Source: an uncultured Gammaproteobacteria bacterium (GTDB lineage: Bacteria > Pseudomonadota > Gammaproteobacteria > Poriferisulfidales > GCA-002705445). Taken from it: a stretch of DNA of 50,297 bases. The DNA lies in the NCBI GenBank assembly GCA_913065025.1, contig CAJYAP010000005.1, positions 1 to 50,297 on the forward strand, in the 5' to 3' direction. This document shows positions 36,037 through 46,371 of this stretch, piece by piece; the stretch's first letter is position 1, and every line of letters begins with the position of its first letter. The notes below the pieces were generated by a model that was given only the letters and a program-made list of their open reading frames with translations, did no database searches and was not told the origin of the DNA. Position numbers and translations under genes: made by a program.

Positions 36037-37025
36037 AAAATATTCCTAAAATTCTTATTACTCCAGGAGAACCATCTGGGATAGGTTATGATATTCTTCT
36101 AGATATTCCAAAAAAAAGATTCCCTGCAAATATAATAGCAATAACGAATATTGATCTACTAAAACAGAGAGCGAATATCTTAAAGAAAAAAGTTAATATT
36201 GTAAAAGTTAATATTAATGATAATAATCTTCCTTCAAAATCTAATGACGATATTTATGTCCACGACTTGAATGAAGCTAATAAAGTTAAAATTGGAAAAC
36301 CAAGTATTAAACATGTTCCTTTAATCTTAAAGTCTCTGGATTTAGCAATAGCGTCATGCATTAATAATTTAGCAGATGCTTTTGTGACTGGGCCCGTGCA
36401 AAAAAGTACAATTATGGAGTATGGGGTGAAATTTTCAGGGCACACTGAATATATTGGATTAAAATGTGGGAGCGAACCTATAATGATGTTGCATACTGAA
36501 AGACTTAAAATTGCATTATTAACCACCCATGTTCCTTTATCAGAAGTTCCAAAACTTATTACAAAAGAAAGACTAGAGTCTTATATTGAGATAATTAGCA
36601 AGGACTTGATTGATAAATTTGGTGCCAATAATCCAAAAATTAGCGTATGCGGACTAAATCCACATGCTGGAGAAAATAGCTATATTGGATCCGAAGAAGA
36701 GAAAGTTATAATCCCAGCTATTAACTCTATGAGAGAAAAAGGATTTAACGTTGAAGGTCCTTTTTCTGCAGATACAATATTTACAAAAGATGATACTGGG
36801 CTAATTCTAGCAATGTTTCATGATCAAGCACTGCCAGTCATAAAAACTATTGGCTTTGGAAATATTGTGAATACAACACTAGGTCTTCCAATAATTAGAA
36901 CGTCTGTAGATCACGGGACTGCTTTAGATATAGCTGGTAAAAATTTAGCCGATTCAAGTAGTCTTATTTCAGCAATTAATACTTCAATTAAAATTGTAAC
37001 TGAAAAAAATGCTAGAAAAAGTTAA
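36033..37025 (+). CDS. pdxA: 4-hydroxythreonine-4-phosphate dehydrogenase
   Basis: Pyridoxal-phosphate biosynthesis: oxidises 4-phosphohydroxythreonine. The ATG at 36033 overlaps the surA stop (ATGA) and gives 330 residues, the normal size. Family segments: TPGEPSGIGYD near the N-terminus, FSGHTEYIG with a metal His, CGLNPHAGE, and MFHDQALPVIKT. Its PLP product would serve the PLP enzymes here, including SgaA and Dat. It overlaps ksgA by 17 bases. Confidence 0.96.
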   Translation: MKNIPKILITPGEPSGIGYDILLDIPKKRFPANIIAITNIDLLKQRANILKKKVNIVKVNINDNNLPSKSNDDIYVHDLNEANKVKIGKPSIKHVPLILKSLDLAIASCINNLADAFVTGPVQKSTIMEYGVKFSGHTEYIGLKCGSEPIMMLHTERLKIALLTTHVPLSEVPKLITKERLESYIEIISKDLIDKFGANNPKISVCGLNPHAGENSYIGSEEEKVIIPAINSMREKGFNVEGPFSADTIFTKDDTGLILAMFHDQALPVIKTIGFGNIVNTTLGLPIIRTSVDHGTALDIAGKNLADSSSLISAINTSIKIVTEKNARKS

Positions 37026-37782
37026 TCCAAAAAAAAAATTAGGTCAAAATTTTCTAATAAATAAGTTCACAATAAATAAAATATCAGAAATAATAAATAT
37101 ATCTGAAGACGATTTAATATTAGAAGTTGGCCCCGGACAAGGAGCTTTAACGGAAGATATAATTAAAAAAACAAAAAATTATATTGGTGTAGAAAAAGAT
37201 AGTAATCTATGCAATATTCTAAAAAGTAGTTACGGGGATAAAATTACTATAAGAAATGAAGATATATTAGAAACTAATTTTAAAAATATATATAAAAAAA
37301 AATATAGGATTATCGGAAATATTCCATACAATATATCAACAAAATTACTATTAAAGTGCATTGAGAATAAAGAAGATATCACGAATATTCACTTTATGAT
37401 GCAGAAAGAATTTGTTGATAGAATCGTTTCCGAGCATGGTAATAAATCTTATGGAAGACTTACGGTGTTAATACAGCTATTTTTTATTGTAGAAAAATAT
37501 ATTGATATTGATCCTAAAGATTTCTACCCCCCTCCTAAAATTCACTCTTCTTTCATGAGCTTAACGCCTAGAAAAAAGATTTTACTTGCTAAGGATGAAA
37601 TAGAAGACTTTCTTGTTTTTTCAAAATCTATATTTAGCACAAGAAGAAAAAAAATTAAAAACTGCATAAATATCCGGAGCATTAATTTGTATGATAATAT
37701 GGATAAAAGAGCTGAAGAATTAACAATAATTGAAATGATTAAATTATTTAGAGATATTAGAAATGATGGAGAATTTATATAA
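37009..37782 (+). CDS. rsmA: 16S rRNA dimethyladenosine transferase
   Basis: KsgA: dimethylates the two adjacent adenines near the 3' end of 16S rRNA. The 257-residue protein has KKKLGQNFL at the N-terminus, the SAM-binding LEVGPGQGALTEDI, and the target-base motif IGNIPYNIS. Start lies inside pdxA and the end overlaps apaG by 20 bases. The order pdxA-ksgA-apaG-apaH is typical of the group. Confidence 0.97.
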   Translation: MLEKVNPKKKLGQNFLINKFTINKISEIINISEDDLILEVGPGQGALTEDIIKKTKNYIGVEKDSNLCNILKSSYGDKITIRNEDILETNFKNIYKKKYRIIGNIPYNISTKLLLKCIENKEDITNIHFMMQKEFVDRIVSEHGNKSYGRLTVLIQLFFIVEKYIDIDPKDFYPPPKIHSSFMSLTPRKKILLAKDEIEDFLVFSKSIFSTRRKKIKNCINIRSINLYDNMDKRAEELTIIEMIKLFRDIRNDGEFI

Positions 37783-38143
37783 AGTTGATGTTGAAGTTAA
37801 AACTGAATATGTTGAGTATCAATCTATACCAAGTGAAAATAGATATGTTTTCTCATATACTGTTACTATCAAAAATTCCGGTAAAATACCTGCAAAACTA
37901 ATTAGCCGGCACTGGATTATTTCAGATGCTAATGGAAAAGTTGACGAAGTTAAAGGTCTTGGAGTCATTGGAGAACAGCCTAGATTGCTCTCAAATCAAT
38001 CTTTCGAGTACACCAGTGGAACTATATTAAATACGCCAGTTGGAACAATGCATGGACAGTATCAAATGGTAGCAGATAATGGATATGAATTTGATGCTGA
38101 AATACCTTTATTTTCCCTAAATATACCTAAAATTTTAAATTAA
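37763..38143 (+). CDS. apaG: ApaG protein
   Basis: A 126-residue single-domain beta-sandwich (DUF525) protein of unknown biochemical role, also called CorD. The family segments YVFSYTVTIKNSG, SRHWIISDANG and GEQPRLLSNQSFEYTSG are present. It begins with two consecutive ATG codons inside the end of ksgA; either could be used. It is directly followed by apaH (1-base gap). Confidence 0.94.
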   Translation: MMENLYKVDVEVKTEYVEYQSIPSENRYVFSYTVTIKNSGKIPAKLISRHWIISDANGKVDEVKGLGVIGEQPRLLSNQSFEYTSGTILNTPVGTMHGQYQMVADNGYEFDAEIPLFSLNIPKILN

Positions 38144-38144
38144 A

Positions 38145-38963
38145 ATGTCTACTTATGCTATTGGTGATATTCAAGGTTGCTACAAAGAATTTAGAAAATT
38201 ATTAAAAGAAATAAATTTTAATAAAAAAAAAGATACATTGTGGTTGGCTGGAGATTTAGTAAACAAGGGCCCAAAATCTTACGATGTCATTAAATATGTT
38301 ATGGATTTAGGCTCAAATGCTATAACTGTTTTAGGAAATCATGACTTTTTTTTAATGGCATCTTATTACAAGCTTGATCCATGGCCTTACAAAAAAAATA
38401 ATTTTGATGATATTCTTTCACACAAAGACAGTGATCAAATAGTAAGCTGGTTAAGAAAACAAAAATTAATTCATTTAGACGATGAATTAGGACATATGAT
38501 TGTTCATGCAGGAATTTACCCAAAATGGAAAATCAAAGAAATGTTATCAATGGCATTTTTGATTGAAAAAGAATTACAAAGTGAAAAATGTAAGCAATTT
38601 ATTAAGACTTTATGGTGTAATAAACCAGATAGTTGGAATCAAAATCTTACTAAGCAAGAAAAATTAATTTTCGCAACTAATGTATTTACACGAATGAGAT
38701 ATTTAAAAAATGATTTATCACTTGATTTTTCAGAAAAATTAAGCCCAAAAGAAGTAAGTACTAGCTTATTATATCCATGGTACGAGATAGATAGTGAGAT
38801 ATATAATAAATATAGAATCATTATTGGGCATTGGTCGACTTTAGATTTTTACGAGAAAGAGAACTTAATTTCTATTGATACTGGTTGCGTATGGGGAAAT
38901 AAATTAACTGCTATAAAGCTTTTAAGTAATAAAAAGATAAAAAGATTTCAGGTCAAGTGTTAA
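38145..38963 (+). CDS. apaH: Symmetrical bis(5'-nucleosyl)-tetraphosphatase
   Basis: Hydrolyses Ap4A to two ADP. The 272-residue calcineurin-like phosphatase has the metal-binding motifs YAIGDIQGCY, AGDLVNKGP and GNHDFF, plus a later IGHW. Length is usual. The 4-base overlap with the end of folA makes the two genes convergent, and no terminator separates them. Confidence 0.95.
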   Translation: MSTYAIGDIQGCYKEFRKLLKEINFNKKKDTLWLAGDLVNKGPKSYDVIKYVMDLGSNAITVLGNHDFFLMASYYKLDPWPYKKNNFDDILSHKDSDQIVSWLRKQKLIHLDDELGHMIVHAGIYPKWKIKEMLSMAFLIEKELQSEKCKQFIKTLWCNKPDSWNQNLTKQEKLIFATNVFTRMRYLKNDLSLDFSEKLSPKEVSTSLLYPWYEIDSEIYNKYRIIIGHWSTLDFYEKENLISIDTGCVWGNKLTAIKLLSNKKIKRFQVKC

Positions 38964-39442
38964 ATATTTCTAATTAAAATCTCAGATTTAAAGCTATGAG
39001 TATTGTTCTCGTTTTTTTCATAGAATACTGAGTCAATAATACTCCAATTAGAAAATTTAATTTTTGGAAAATACTTATCGCCCTCCAGCTCTTCGTTAAT
39101 GGTAGTGAGATAAATCTTATTTGCTCTATTTACCGTCTGACAATAAATATCTTCACCGCCTATAATAAATATTTCTCTTTCATCTTTTAAAGTACTTAGC
39201 GCATTATCCAAGTTATCAAATACCAGTAAATTTGGATCTTTTAATTTTCTAGACAAGACAATATTTTTCCTTTTTGGTAGTGGTTTTCCAATCGATTCAT
39301 AAGTTAATCTCCCCATTATTATAGTACTTCCCATGGTGACTTTTTTAAAATTCTTAAGATCATCCGATAAATGCCATGGCATGTCATTATCTTTTCCAAT
39401 AACTCTATTTTTTGACATGGCAACTATAATAGATATATTCAT
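38960..39442 (-). CDS. folA: Dihydrofolate reductase
   Basis: Regenerates THF from DHF with NADPH. The 160-residue protein has VAMSKNRVIGKDNDMPWHLS, with the catalytic acid in the LSDDL helix, TIIMGRLTYESIGKPLP, and a FIIGGEDIY cofactor loop. The ATG starts right after the thyA stop (TAAATG), so ThyA, which makes DHF, and FolA are coupled. It feeds the folate pool used by the C1 block. Confidence 0.96.
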   Translation of the reverse strand: MNISIIVAMSKNRVIGKDNDMPWHLSDDLKNFKKVTMGSTIIMGRLTYESIGKPLPKRKNIVLSRKLKDPNLLVFDNLDNALSTLKDEREIFIIGGEDIYCQTVNRANKIYLTTINEELEGDKYFPKIKFSNWSIIDSVFYEKNENNTHSFKSEILIRNI

Positions 39443-40237
39443 TTATATAGCTATTACCCCACTAATATGAGGGTGCGCCCTATAATCTTGAATCTCAAAA
39501 TCTTCGTATTTGAAAGAAAGTATGTCTTTAACCTCACTATTTATTTTCAGCCTTGGCAATTTATATGGCTTTCTTAGAATCTGTATTTTAGCTTGCTCAA
39601 GATGGTTGCTATATAAATGCAAGTCCCCAACTGTATATATAAAATCTCCAACGTCATGTCCTAATACATGAGCAATCATATGAACTAATAATGAATATGA
39701 CGCTATATTAAATGGCACGCCTAGGAATGCATCAGCACTTCTTTGGTACAACTGACATGAAAGTTTATTTTTTGCTAAATAAAATTGAAACATGCAATGA
39801 CATGGTGGTAAAGCCATTTCTTCTATTTCGCCTACGTTCCATGCAGAAACTATATGCCTTCTAGAGTCAGGATTATTCTTTAGATTTTCTATCAAATTTT
39901 TTAATTGATCTATGCTAGAACCGTCGTTTTTACCCCAGTTTCTCCACTGAACTCCATAAATTTTCCCCAAGTCACCATTATTGTCAGCCCACTCATTCCA
40001 GATTGATACTCCATTTTTATTTAAATAATCAATATTACTATCACCGTTAATAAACCATAAGAGTTCATGGATAACTGACTTTAAATGAAGTTTTTTTGTT
40101 GTAATTAACGGAAAGCCTTTCGAAAGATCGAATCTAGTCTGATATCCAAATGTAGAAAGTGTTCCTATTCCAGTTCTATCACTTTTTTCAATACCATTTT
40201 CTATAATATGGTTAAGCAAATCAAGATACTGCTTCAT
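39443..40237 (-). CDS. thyA: Thymidylate synthase
   Basis: Methylates dUMP to dTMP using methylene-THF. The 264-residue protein has the catalytic Cys146 in [10 protein letters not shown], the phosphate-binding RRHIVSAWN region and [17 protein letters not shown]. Length and motif positions match the family well. It lies 5 bases after lgt and runs directly into folA. Confidence 0.97.
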   Translation of the reverse strand: MKQYLDLLNHIIENGIEKSDRTGIGTLSTFGYQTRFDLSKGFPLITTKKLHLKSVIHELLWFINGDSNIDYLNKNGVSIWNEWADNNGDLGKIYGVQWRNWGKNDGSSIDQLKNLIENLKNNPDSRRHIVSAWNVGEIEEMALPPCHCMFQFYLAKNKLSCQLYQRSADAFLGVPFNIASYSLLVHMIAHVLGHDVGDFIYTVGDLHLYSNHLEQAKIQILRKPYKLPRLKINSEVKDILSFKYEDFEIQDYRAHPHISGVIAI

Positions 40238-40242
40238 AAGCT

Positions 40243-41013
40243 TTAATTACCTTTTCCTATTTTTAAAAAATATAAACCTAATAAAAACATTGGTATACAA
40301 AGAATTTGGCCCATTGTAACCCAATTCAAGGCTAGATATCCAATATGAGCGTCTGGAACTCTAAAAAATTCCACAGTAAATCTAAATAAAGAATACAGTA
40401 TTAAAAAATATGAGGTCATAACCGACGCTTTAAGTTTTTCGGTAAATACAAAATTTAATATTATAAATAATACTATGCCCTCCAAAATTGCCTCGTAGAT
40501 TTGGGTCGGATGTCTCGGCAAATTATCTATTTTAGGAAATATTACACCCCAAATTATATCAGTTGGCTTTCCCCATAATTCACCATTGATAAAATTTCCA
40601 ACCCTTCCTGTAAATAAACCAATTGGCACTAATCTAACTATAAAATCAGATATCTCAAAAAAAGGTATTTTATTTTTTTTGCAAAAGTAAACAATGGCTA
40701 AGATCACACCAATAAAACCACCATGAAAACTCATGCCGCCATTCCACAAATAAAATATTGTTATAGGATTCTCTAATGTATATGAAAAGTTATAAAAGAT
40801 TGTGTAACCTACTCTTCCTCCAATTAGAATTCCTAAAAAACAGTAAAACATTAAATCAGAAAAATCATCCCTATTAATTCCTACAATATTTTTTTTTATA
40901 TAAAGATTTCCTACGTACCATGCCGATAAAAAGGCTATTAAATACATAATTCCATACCAATAAATATGGAAGTCACCTAGCGAGATAAAAATTGGATTTA
41001 TATCGTGTATCAT
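40243..41013 (-). CDS. lgt: Prolipoprotein diacylglyceryl transferase
   Basis: Transfers diacylglycerol to the lipobox Cys of prolipoproteins (for example RlpA and the 41-residue lipoprotein). The 256-residue protein has about seven membrane segments, [13 protein letters not shown] with the conserved His, and the Lgt signature [17 protein letters not shown]. Start ATG at 41013. It is the first gene of lgt-thyA-folA. Confidence 0.96.
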   Translation of the reverse strand: MIHDINPIFISLGDFHIYWYGIMYLIAFLSAWYVGNLYIKKNIVGINRDDFSDLMFYCFLGILIGGRVGYTIFYNFSYTLENPITIFYLWNGGMSFHGGFIGVILAIVYFCKKNKIPFFEISDFIVRLVPIGLFTGRVGNFINGELWGKPTDIIWGVIFPKIDNLPRHPTQIYEAILEGIVLFIILNFVFTEKLKASVMTSYFLILYSLFRFTVEFFRVPDAHIGYLALNWVTMGQILCIPMFLLGLYFLKIGKGN

Positions 41014-41027
41014 TACTAATAATTTTT

Positions 41028-41033
41028 ATTATA
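41028..41033 (-). promoter_or_regulatory. Candidate -10 box for lgt
   Basis: Read on the minus strand, TATAAT lies 14 bases before the lgt ATG, within the 41-base lgt/DUF255 spacer. There is no clear Shine-Dalgarno, and the leader would be about 7 bases. Confidence 0.4.
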
Positions 41034-41039
41034 AATGTA

Positions 41040-41045
41040 TATAAT
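41040..41045 (+). promoter_or_regulatory. Candidate -10 box for the DUF255 gene
   Basis: TATAAT ends nine bases before the ATG at 41055, the same spacing as for lptD. The intervening bases lack a good Shine-Dalgarno. This promoter overlaps, back to back, with that of lgt. Confidence 0.45.
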
Positions 41046-41054
41046 AGCAGAGCT

Positions 41055-43100
41055 ATGATTATAAATCGTCTTTCTAAAGAAACTAGTCCTTACCTTCAAC
41101 AACATGCTGAAAATCCTGTTGATTGGTATCCTTGGGGTGAAAATGCTTTAGAAAAAGCTAAGAGCGAAAAAAAGCCTATATTACTATCCATTGGTTACTC
41201 TGCTTGCCACTGGTGTCATGTCATGGCGCATGAGTCTTTTGAAGATATTCAAACTGCTGAAATCATGAATAAATATTTTATAAATATAAAAGTTGACAGA
41301 GAAGAGAGGCCGGATCTAGATAAAATATACCAAACATCTCAGATTCTTCTTAACCAAAGATCAGGAGGGTGGCCACTAACTATGTTTTTGTCTCATGAAA
41401 ACCAAGCTCCATTCTTTGGCGGTACTTACTTTCCAAATGTTGCAAAATATAATTTGCCTAGTTTTAAAGAATTACTTATCAAAGTTCACGAATATTACCA
41501 AAATAACTACAATGATGTATTAAACCATAATAAATCCATAATTAAAGCACTTGAAGGTATCCACAAAAAAAATAAAACTGATGAGAAAATTGATGAAGAT
41601 ATAGAGAATAAGTATATACAAAATGTACGTAAAAATTTTGATCAAACTATGGGTGGTTTTGGTTCAGCTCCAAAATTTCCGCAACCAGGTGTAATAATGC
41701 ATATTTTAAATAATAGCCAATACCATAAAAAAGAAAAATACAAAGATTTAAACATGGCGCTTTTTAGTCTTTTATCTATGCAGGAAGGAGGAATTAATGA
41801 CCAGCTAGGCGGGGGATTCTTTAGGTATTCAGTCGATGATGTTTGGATGATACCTCACTTTGAGAAAATGCTTTATGATAATTCGTGTTTGTTGGAATGT
41901 TATTGCAAAGCATACTCTATAACAAAAGAAAAAAGTTTTCTTGATACTGCGCAAAAGACCGCAAATTGGATTGTAAGCGAAATGCAATCCTCAGAGGGTG
42001 GTTTTTTTTCAAGTATTGATGCGGATTCAGATACTGGAGAAGGACAATACTATATATGGGATAAAAATGAGATTAAGGAAAATTTAAATAGTAATCAATA
42101 TAAAGTATTTTCTAAATATTATGGGCTCAATAAAAAAGATAATTTTGAAAAAAAATACCATTTGTATATTTCTTATAATTCTATAAGTGATTTTAAATCT
42201 CGAAAAAAAGATGTTGATAAAAAATTACTTAATGAAAGTATTAATATACTATTAAAGGTTAGAAATAAAAGAAAAAAACCTTTTACAGATGAAAAGATAC
42301 TTACTTCTTGGAATGCTTTAGCAATAAAATCATTAATTGATTATAGTAAGGCTTCTAAAGATATGAGTTACATAATTAATACCGAAAAAGCTATTAATTT
42401 TTTAATAGATAAAATGTTATCTAAAGATGGCTTGAATGCTACATATAAAGATGGCAAATCTCATATTAATGCATACTTAGATGATTATGCTTTTTTAATT
42501 AATTCTATTTTAAATTTTTTATCAATTAAGTGGAATAATGAATTATTTGGAAAAACTCTACTATTAACAGATTTGTTAATTGATAAATTTTTAGATCATG
42601 AGGATGGTGGTTTTTTCTTTACTGCAAAAGATCATGAAGACCTTATTCAAAAGCCTAAACCAACGGAAGATGAGGCTTTTCCATCCGGGAACAGTATTGC
42701 CGCCAAAGTATTAATTAAATTGGGCTTTCTTATGAACAATACAAAGTATCTAGACTCAGCAGCTACAGTATTTAAATATGCATCTAAACGAATCAACGAT
42801 TCACCAAATGCACATAGTTCGCTTCTTGATAGTTATTTGTTACTAAATGAGCCATTTGTAACAATAATTCTAAAAACAAACCAATCGTCTAAAAATATAG
42901 ATTTGTGGGTAGATCATCTTTCTAATATAAATAAATCATATGTAGATTATTACCATATACCTGAAACTAATACTGGGTTTGCAAATATTGATAATAAAAT
43001 ATCATCTGATGATATTACAGCATATATTTGTACAGATTATACATGTGAAGAGCCAATTTATGATATTGAGAAGTTTATATCTAGGATCAATCTTTTATGA
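41055..43100 (+). CDS. DUF255 thioredoxin-domain protein (YyaL/SPATA20 family)
   Basis: The 681-residue protein starts with a thioredoxin-like domain carrying CHWC (Cys51, Cys54) after [18 protein letters not shown], followed by a (alpha/alpha)6 glycosidase-like domain to the end. The family is widespread but its biochemical role is not settled. I chose the ATG at 41055 because the family N-terminus ([15 protein letters not shown]) follows it; an upstream in-frame TTG would lie over lgt's start. Coupled to the acyltransferase by ATGA. Confidence 0.9.
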   Translation: MIINRLSKETSPYLQQHAENPVDWYPWGENALEKAKSEKKPILLSIGYSACHWCHVMAHESFEDIQTAEIMNKYFINIKVDREERPDLDKIYQTSQILLNQRSGGWPLTMFLSHENQAPFFGGTYFPNVAKYNLPSFKELLIKVHEYYQNNYNDVLNHNKSIIKALEGIHKKNKTDEKIDEDIENKYIQNVRKNFDQTMGGFGSAPKFPQPGVIMHILNNSQYHKKEKYKDLNMALFSLLSMQEGGINDQLGGGFFRYSVDDVWMIPHFEKMLYDNSCLLECYCKAYSITKEKSFLDTAQKTANWIVSEMQSSEGGFFSSIDADSDTGEGQYYIWDKNEIKENLNSNQYKVFSKYYGLNKKDNFEKKYHLYISYNSISDFKSRKKDVDKKLLNESINILLKVRNKRKKPFTDEKILTSWNALAIKSLIDYSKASKDMSYIINTEKAINFLIDKMLSKDGLNATYKDGKSHINAYLDDYAFLINSILNFLSIKWNNELFGKTLLLTDLLIDKFLDHEDGGFFFTAKDHEDLIQKPKPTEDEAFPSGNSIAAKVLIKLGFLMNNTKYLDSAATVFKYASKRINDSPNAHSSLLDSYLLLNEPFVTIILKTNQSSKNIDLWVDHLSNINKSYVDYYHIPETNTGFANIDNKISSDDITAYICTDYTCEEPIYDIEKFISRINLL

Positions 43101-43843
43101 AAATACTAATTTTCTTTAAAAAACTTTTTAGATTTATTTCACATATAACTAATACTAAAAAGATAATTAGCGATATTGGAGATTTTAAAGTATGCGCAAA
43201 TGAAGCTCAATCTGAAAAAATAAGATTATGGTTCAAAAAAATTTTAGATATTATTGAAATTAAAACTGTAATTAGAGGAAAAATAAAAAAAGGCAATTAT
43301 TTAATAATTTCTAATCACTCATCTTGGTTAGATATCATAATACTAGGTAGCACTTTTAGAACTACGTTCTTGTCAAAAATTGAAGTTAGCCGTTGGCCAA
43401 TTATTGGAAAGATTACAACAGCGGTGGACATGCTTTTTATAAATAGAGGGACAAAGAATGCTGCCTCTTTAGCTGTTGACGGAATTTCAGCATTCTTAAA
43501 AAATAATAGAAGTGTAACGATTTTCCCTGAAGGTACATCTTCAGGTGGACAAGGTTTACTTAAATTTAAACCTAGACTCTTTGCCAGCTGCATCGAAACT
43601 AACTCTCCAGTTCAATGCGTTATAATTAAATATCCTCATAAAGATGAAAAGATACATCCGAGTGTTCCTTTTGTTAGAGGTAATTCTTTATTTTTAAATA
43701 TTATAAAAGTTTTATTTCAAAATGATATTGTTGCAGAAGTCACAATATCAGAATTAGTAGTTTCCGAGAACAAAGACAGAAGATCTATTACCAATGAATG
43801 CTACGAAATTGTAAAAAATAATTTAGAAAACAATGCTAATTAA
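43097..43843 (+). CDS. PlsC-like lysophospholipid acyltransferase
   Basis: Transfers an acyl chain to a lysophospholipid-type acceptor. The 248-residue protein has the catalytic NHSSWLD (His74, Asp79) and the phosphate-binding FPEGTSSGG, plus a basic N-terminal helix likely touching the membrane. 1-acylglycerol-3-phosphate acyltransferase is the default activity; an ornithine-lipid (OlsA-type) role is an alternative. Overlaps tupB-like gene by 11 bases. Confidence 0.88.
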   Translation: MKILIFFKKLFRFISHITNTKKIISDIGDFKVCANEAQSEKIRLWFKKILDIIEIKTVIRGKIKKGNYLIISNHSSWLDIIILGSTFRTTFLSKIEVSRWPIIGKITTAVDMLFINRGTKNAASLAVDGISAFLKNNRSVTIFPEGTSSGGQGLLKFKPRLFASCIETNSPVQCVIIKYPHKDEKIHPSVPFVRGNSLFLNIIKVLFQNDIVAEVTISELVVSENKDRRSITNECYEIVKNNLENNAN

Positions 43844-44516
43844 TATTTTAGAAACTGCTTTTAATTTAATTATCACGCTAAATGATGATTTATTTGAGAT
43901 CATAAATCTTTCCCTCAAAGTTACTTTATCTGCGTTAATAATTGCAGTATCAATAAGTATTCCATTTGGGGCATTTCTAGTATTTTATAAAAATAAGTTT
44001 CAATCTTTTATAGTACTTATTGCTAATACTCTTATGGGTATGCCGCCAGTAGTTCTTGGTCTTTTGATATACACACTTGTATCAAAAAAAGGTATTTTTG
44101 GCTTTCTAGATATACTTTATACACCAACTGCAATGATACTTGCTCAAACTCTACTGATAACTCCTATAGTAATATCACTTACCTATGAAGAGATTTATAA
44201 AAAAAATAAAGAATATGACTTATTACTAAACTCTTTAAATTTAAATAATTTTTCTAAATTAAAGACACTAATATATGAATGTAGATACGCTCTTCTAACA
44301 GTTGCTTTAACAGGTTTTGGTAGAGCAAGTGCAGAGGTAGGTGCAGTTATGATAGTAGGTGGGAACATAAATCATTTTACTAGAGTTATGACTACAGCTA
44401 TAGCATTTGAGACAAGTAGAGGTAGTATCGAATTAGCTGTAGCACTAGGTTTAATTTTACTTTTAATTTCTTTATTAATTACTCTCTTAATAAAATCTTT
44501 AAGGAAAATAAGCTAA
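43833..44516 (+). CDS. ABC transporter permease, TupB-like (tungstate)
   Basis: A 227-residue permease with about five or six transmembrane segments and the cytoplasmic EAA-like loop (about 150-165, CRYALLTVALTGFGRASAEVG follows in two parts). The GMPPVVLGLLIY and GFGRASAEVGAVMIVGGN segments resemble TupB-type permeases of tungstate importers rather than molybdate ModB. The ATP-binding gene follows directly. No substrate-binding protein gene is adjacent. Confidence 0.82.
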   Translation: MLINILETAFNLIITLNDDLFEIINLSLKVTLSALIIAVSISIPFGAFLVFYKNKFQSFIVLIANTLMGMPPVVLGLLIYTLVSKKGIFGFLDILYTPTAMILAQTLLITPIVISLTYEEIYKKNKEYDLLLNSLNLNNFSKLKTLIYECRYALLTVALTGFGRASAEVGAVMIVGGNINHFTRVMTTAIAFETSRGSIELAVALGLILLLISLLITLLIKSLRKIS

Positions 44517-45212
44517 ATGAATATTTTTCCACTAAAAATTAATAATTTAAATTACTCAGTAAATGAAAATACTATTTTAAAAGATATACATCTAACTTGC
44601 GAAAAGAATACTTTAACAATTATAGCTGGCAATAATGGTTCGGGGAAAAGTACTTTACTAAAAATACTTCATGGACTCATTAAAGTACCTATAAATACAG
44701 TACGCTGGGGGGATTACTCCACTTCTAATATTAAAATAAATCAGTCTATGGTATTTCAAACACCTATACTTCTTAATAGAACTACATACGATAATCTAGC
44801 TTATGTCACAAAAAAAAAGAATATAACAGAAAAATTTTATGTTGAAAAAATTATAGAAAAATTAAATATAAAAATTATATCAGATATAAATGCTAAATAT
44901 TTATCTGGAGGAGAAAGACAAAAAGTAGCTATTGCAATGTCGATAATAGGAAGTCCAAAGGTAATATTCATGGACGAGCCAACATCCCAGCTTGACCCCG
45001 CTTATAAAAACGAAATTGAAAATATAATTGTAGATCTCTCAAACAATGGAGTAAAAATATTCCTTACATCACATGATATATCTCAAATAAGAAGGATTGG
45101 TAAAGAAATAATATTTTTAGATAAGGGGAAATTAATATATCACGATTGTATAGAAAAATTTTTCAAAGATAAACACTGTGATTTAGTGAATAACTATATA
45201 AATTATGGATGA
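44517..45212 (+). CDS. ABC transporter ATP-binding protein, TupC-like
   Basis: ATPase partner of the preceding permease. The 231-residue protein shows Walker A GNNGSGKST (38-46), Q-loop, signature LSGGERQ, Walker B VIFMDEP, and the switch His in TSHD. It starts directly after the permease stop codon (taaATG). No ModC-like C-terminal regulatory domain is present, which fits the short TupC type. Ends two bases before convergent ubiI. Confidence 0.85.
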   Translation: MNIFPLKINNLNYSVNENTILKDIHLTCEKNTLTIIAGNNGSGKSTLLKILHGLIKVPINTVRWGDYSTSNIKINQSMVFQTPILLNRTTYDNLAYVTKKKNITEKFYVEKIIEKLNIKIISDINAKYLSGGERQKVAIAMSIIGSPKVIFMDEPTSQLDPAYKNEIENIIVDLSNNGVKIFLTSHDISQIRRIGKEIIFLDKGKLIYHDCIEKFFKDKHCDLVNNYINYG

Positions 45213-45214
45213 AA

Positions 45215-46369
45215 TTAGAAGAAAGTTAAATTATTATTTGCGTGCTTAATTATTTTTTCTTTCAAATAATTAGACTTTTGCATATTAAACATGGCTGTTC
45301 TTATAATTTTATTTGCCAAACTATTTTCAATAGAATAAATTTTCTCTATAAATTTTAATTGTTGCCTTGCCTTTTTATTTACTATTTTTTGTTTTCTTGC
45401 ATAACCTGAAAAAAATTTCCCGCTGTCAAATGTATTATTATTTTTATTTGTAATACTCATAATTTCTATAATATCTGAGACTCCTAAATTTAATCCCATG
45501 CCAGCTAATGGATGTACAGAGTGTGCAGAATCACCGACAAATAAAACCCTGCCCTTCTCATATCTCTCAGCATCATAACCTATTAAATCAAACGAAATAA
45601 GTTTTGTTATTAGCTCTATTTTTCCAAATTTATTATTTGTTATCTTAGCTATAAATTTGCATATATTATTTTCCGAAAATTTCTCATTATCGAAGAAATT
45701 GTTCTTAACACTTACTACCATTGAAAATAAATTGCTAGATATTGGTAAAAACGCAACTGGGCCACTTTCTAGAAAAATTTGATAAGCAATTCCTTTATTT
45801 GATTTTTCATGGGATATATTAAAAACTAATGCCTTTGAATCGTAATAATCATAAATATTTTCAATTTCTAATTTTTCTTTTAGTTTAGAATTTACCCCTT
45901 CGCAACTAAACAAATATTCAGCTTCTATAGTTTTATTATTTCTTGTTATAACTTTTACATTTTTCTTTATCTCATCTAAATTAATAATCTCACAATTATC
46001 TAGGAAATTAATGTTCTTATCTTTTTCTATTTTCCCTAAAAGCGAAGATATGATATTTTTACTTTGAGCTATATAACCAACGTTGTTATTATTTTCTTCA
46101 CTTGAAAAGCTAAGTAAATTATTATCATTAAATTTTCTGTAGAAGAGTTTCATTCCATTCAATCTATTTATTGATGCAATATCTTGCCATATTTCTATAT
46201 CATTAAAGAAATTTTTTGTTTTCTCTGATATTGAGTAAACTCTATTTATTTTTAAAGCGTTAGAAAAATTTTTTTCTATTATCACTACTTTCTTCTTCTT
46301 TAGGCTCAAAGAAAGTGCCAATGACATACCTATAATTCCTGATCCTACTATGATCACATCTGTTTTCAT
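45215..46369 (-). CDS. ubiI: Ubiquinone-biosynthesis FAD-dependent hydroxylase (UbiI-like)
   Basis: Aromatic hydroxylase of ubiquinone biosynthesis. The 384-residue protein has the FAD dinucleotide motif VIIVGSGIIGMSLALSL at the N-terminus, a weak middle DG motif, and the GD motif RVLFVGDSAHSVHPLAGMG. Placement after ubiH in pepP-ubiH-ubiI order supports UbiI (VisC), hydroxylating C5; UbiF or UbiM cannot be excluded from sequence alone. It is 2 bases downstream of ubiH. Confidence 0.86.
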   Translation of the reverse strand: MKTDVIIVGSGIIGMSLALSLSLKKKKVVIIEKNFSNALKINRVYSISEKTKNFFNDIEIWQDIASINRLNGMKLFYRKFNDNNLLSFSSEENNNNVGYIAQSKNIISSLLGKIEKDKNINFLDNCEIINLDEIKKNVKVITRNNKTIEAEYLFSCEGVNSKLKEKLEIENIYDYYDSKALVFNISHEKSNKGIAYQIFLESGPVAFLPISSNLFSMVVSVKNNFFDNEKFSENNICKFIAKITNNKFGKIELITKLISFDLIGYDAERYEKGRVLFVGDSAHSVHPLAGMGLNLGVSDIIEIMSITNKNNNTFDSGKFFSGYARKQKIVNKKARQQLKFIEKIYSIENSLANKIIRTAMFNMQKSNYLKEKIIKHANNNLTFF

Positions 46370-46371
46370 AT

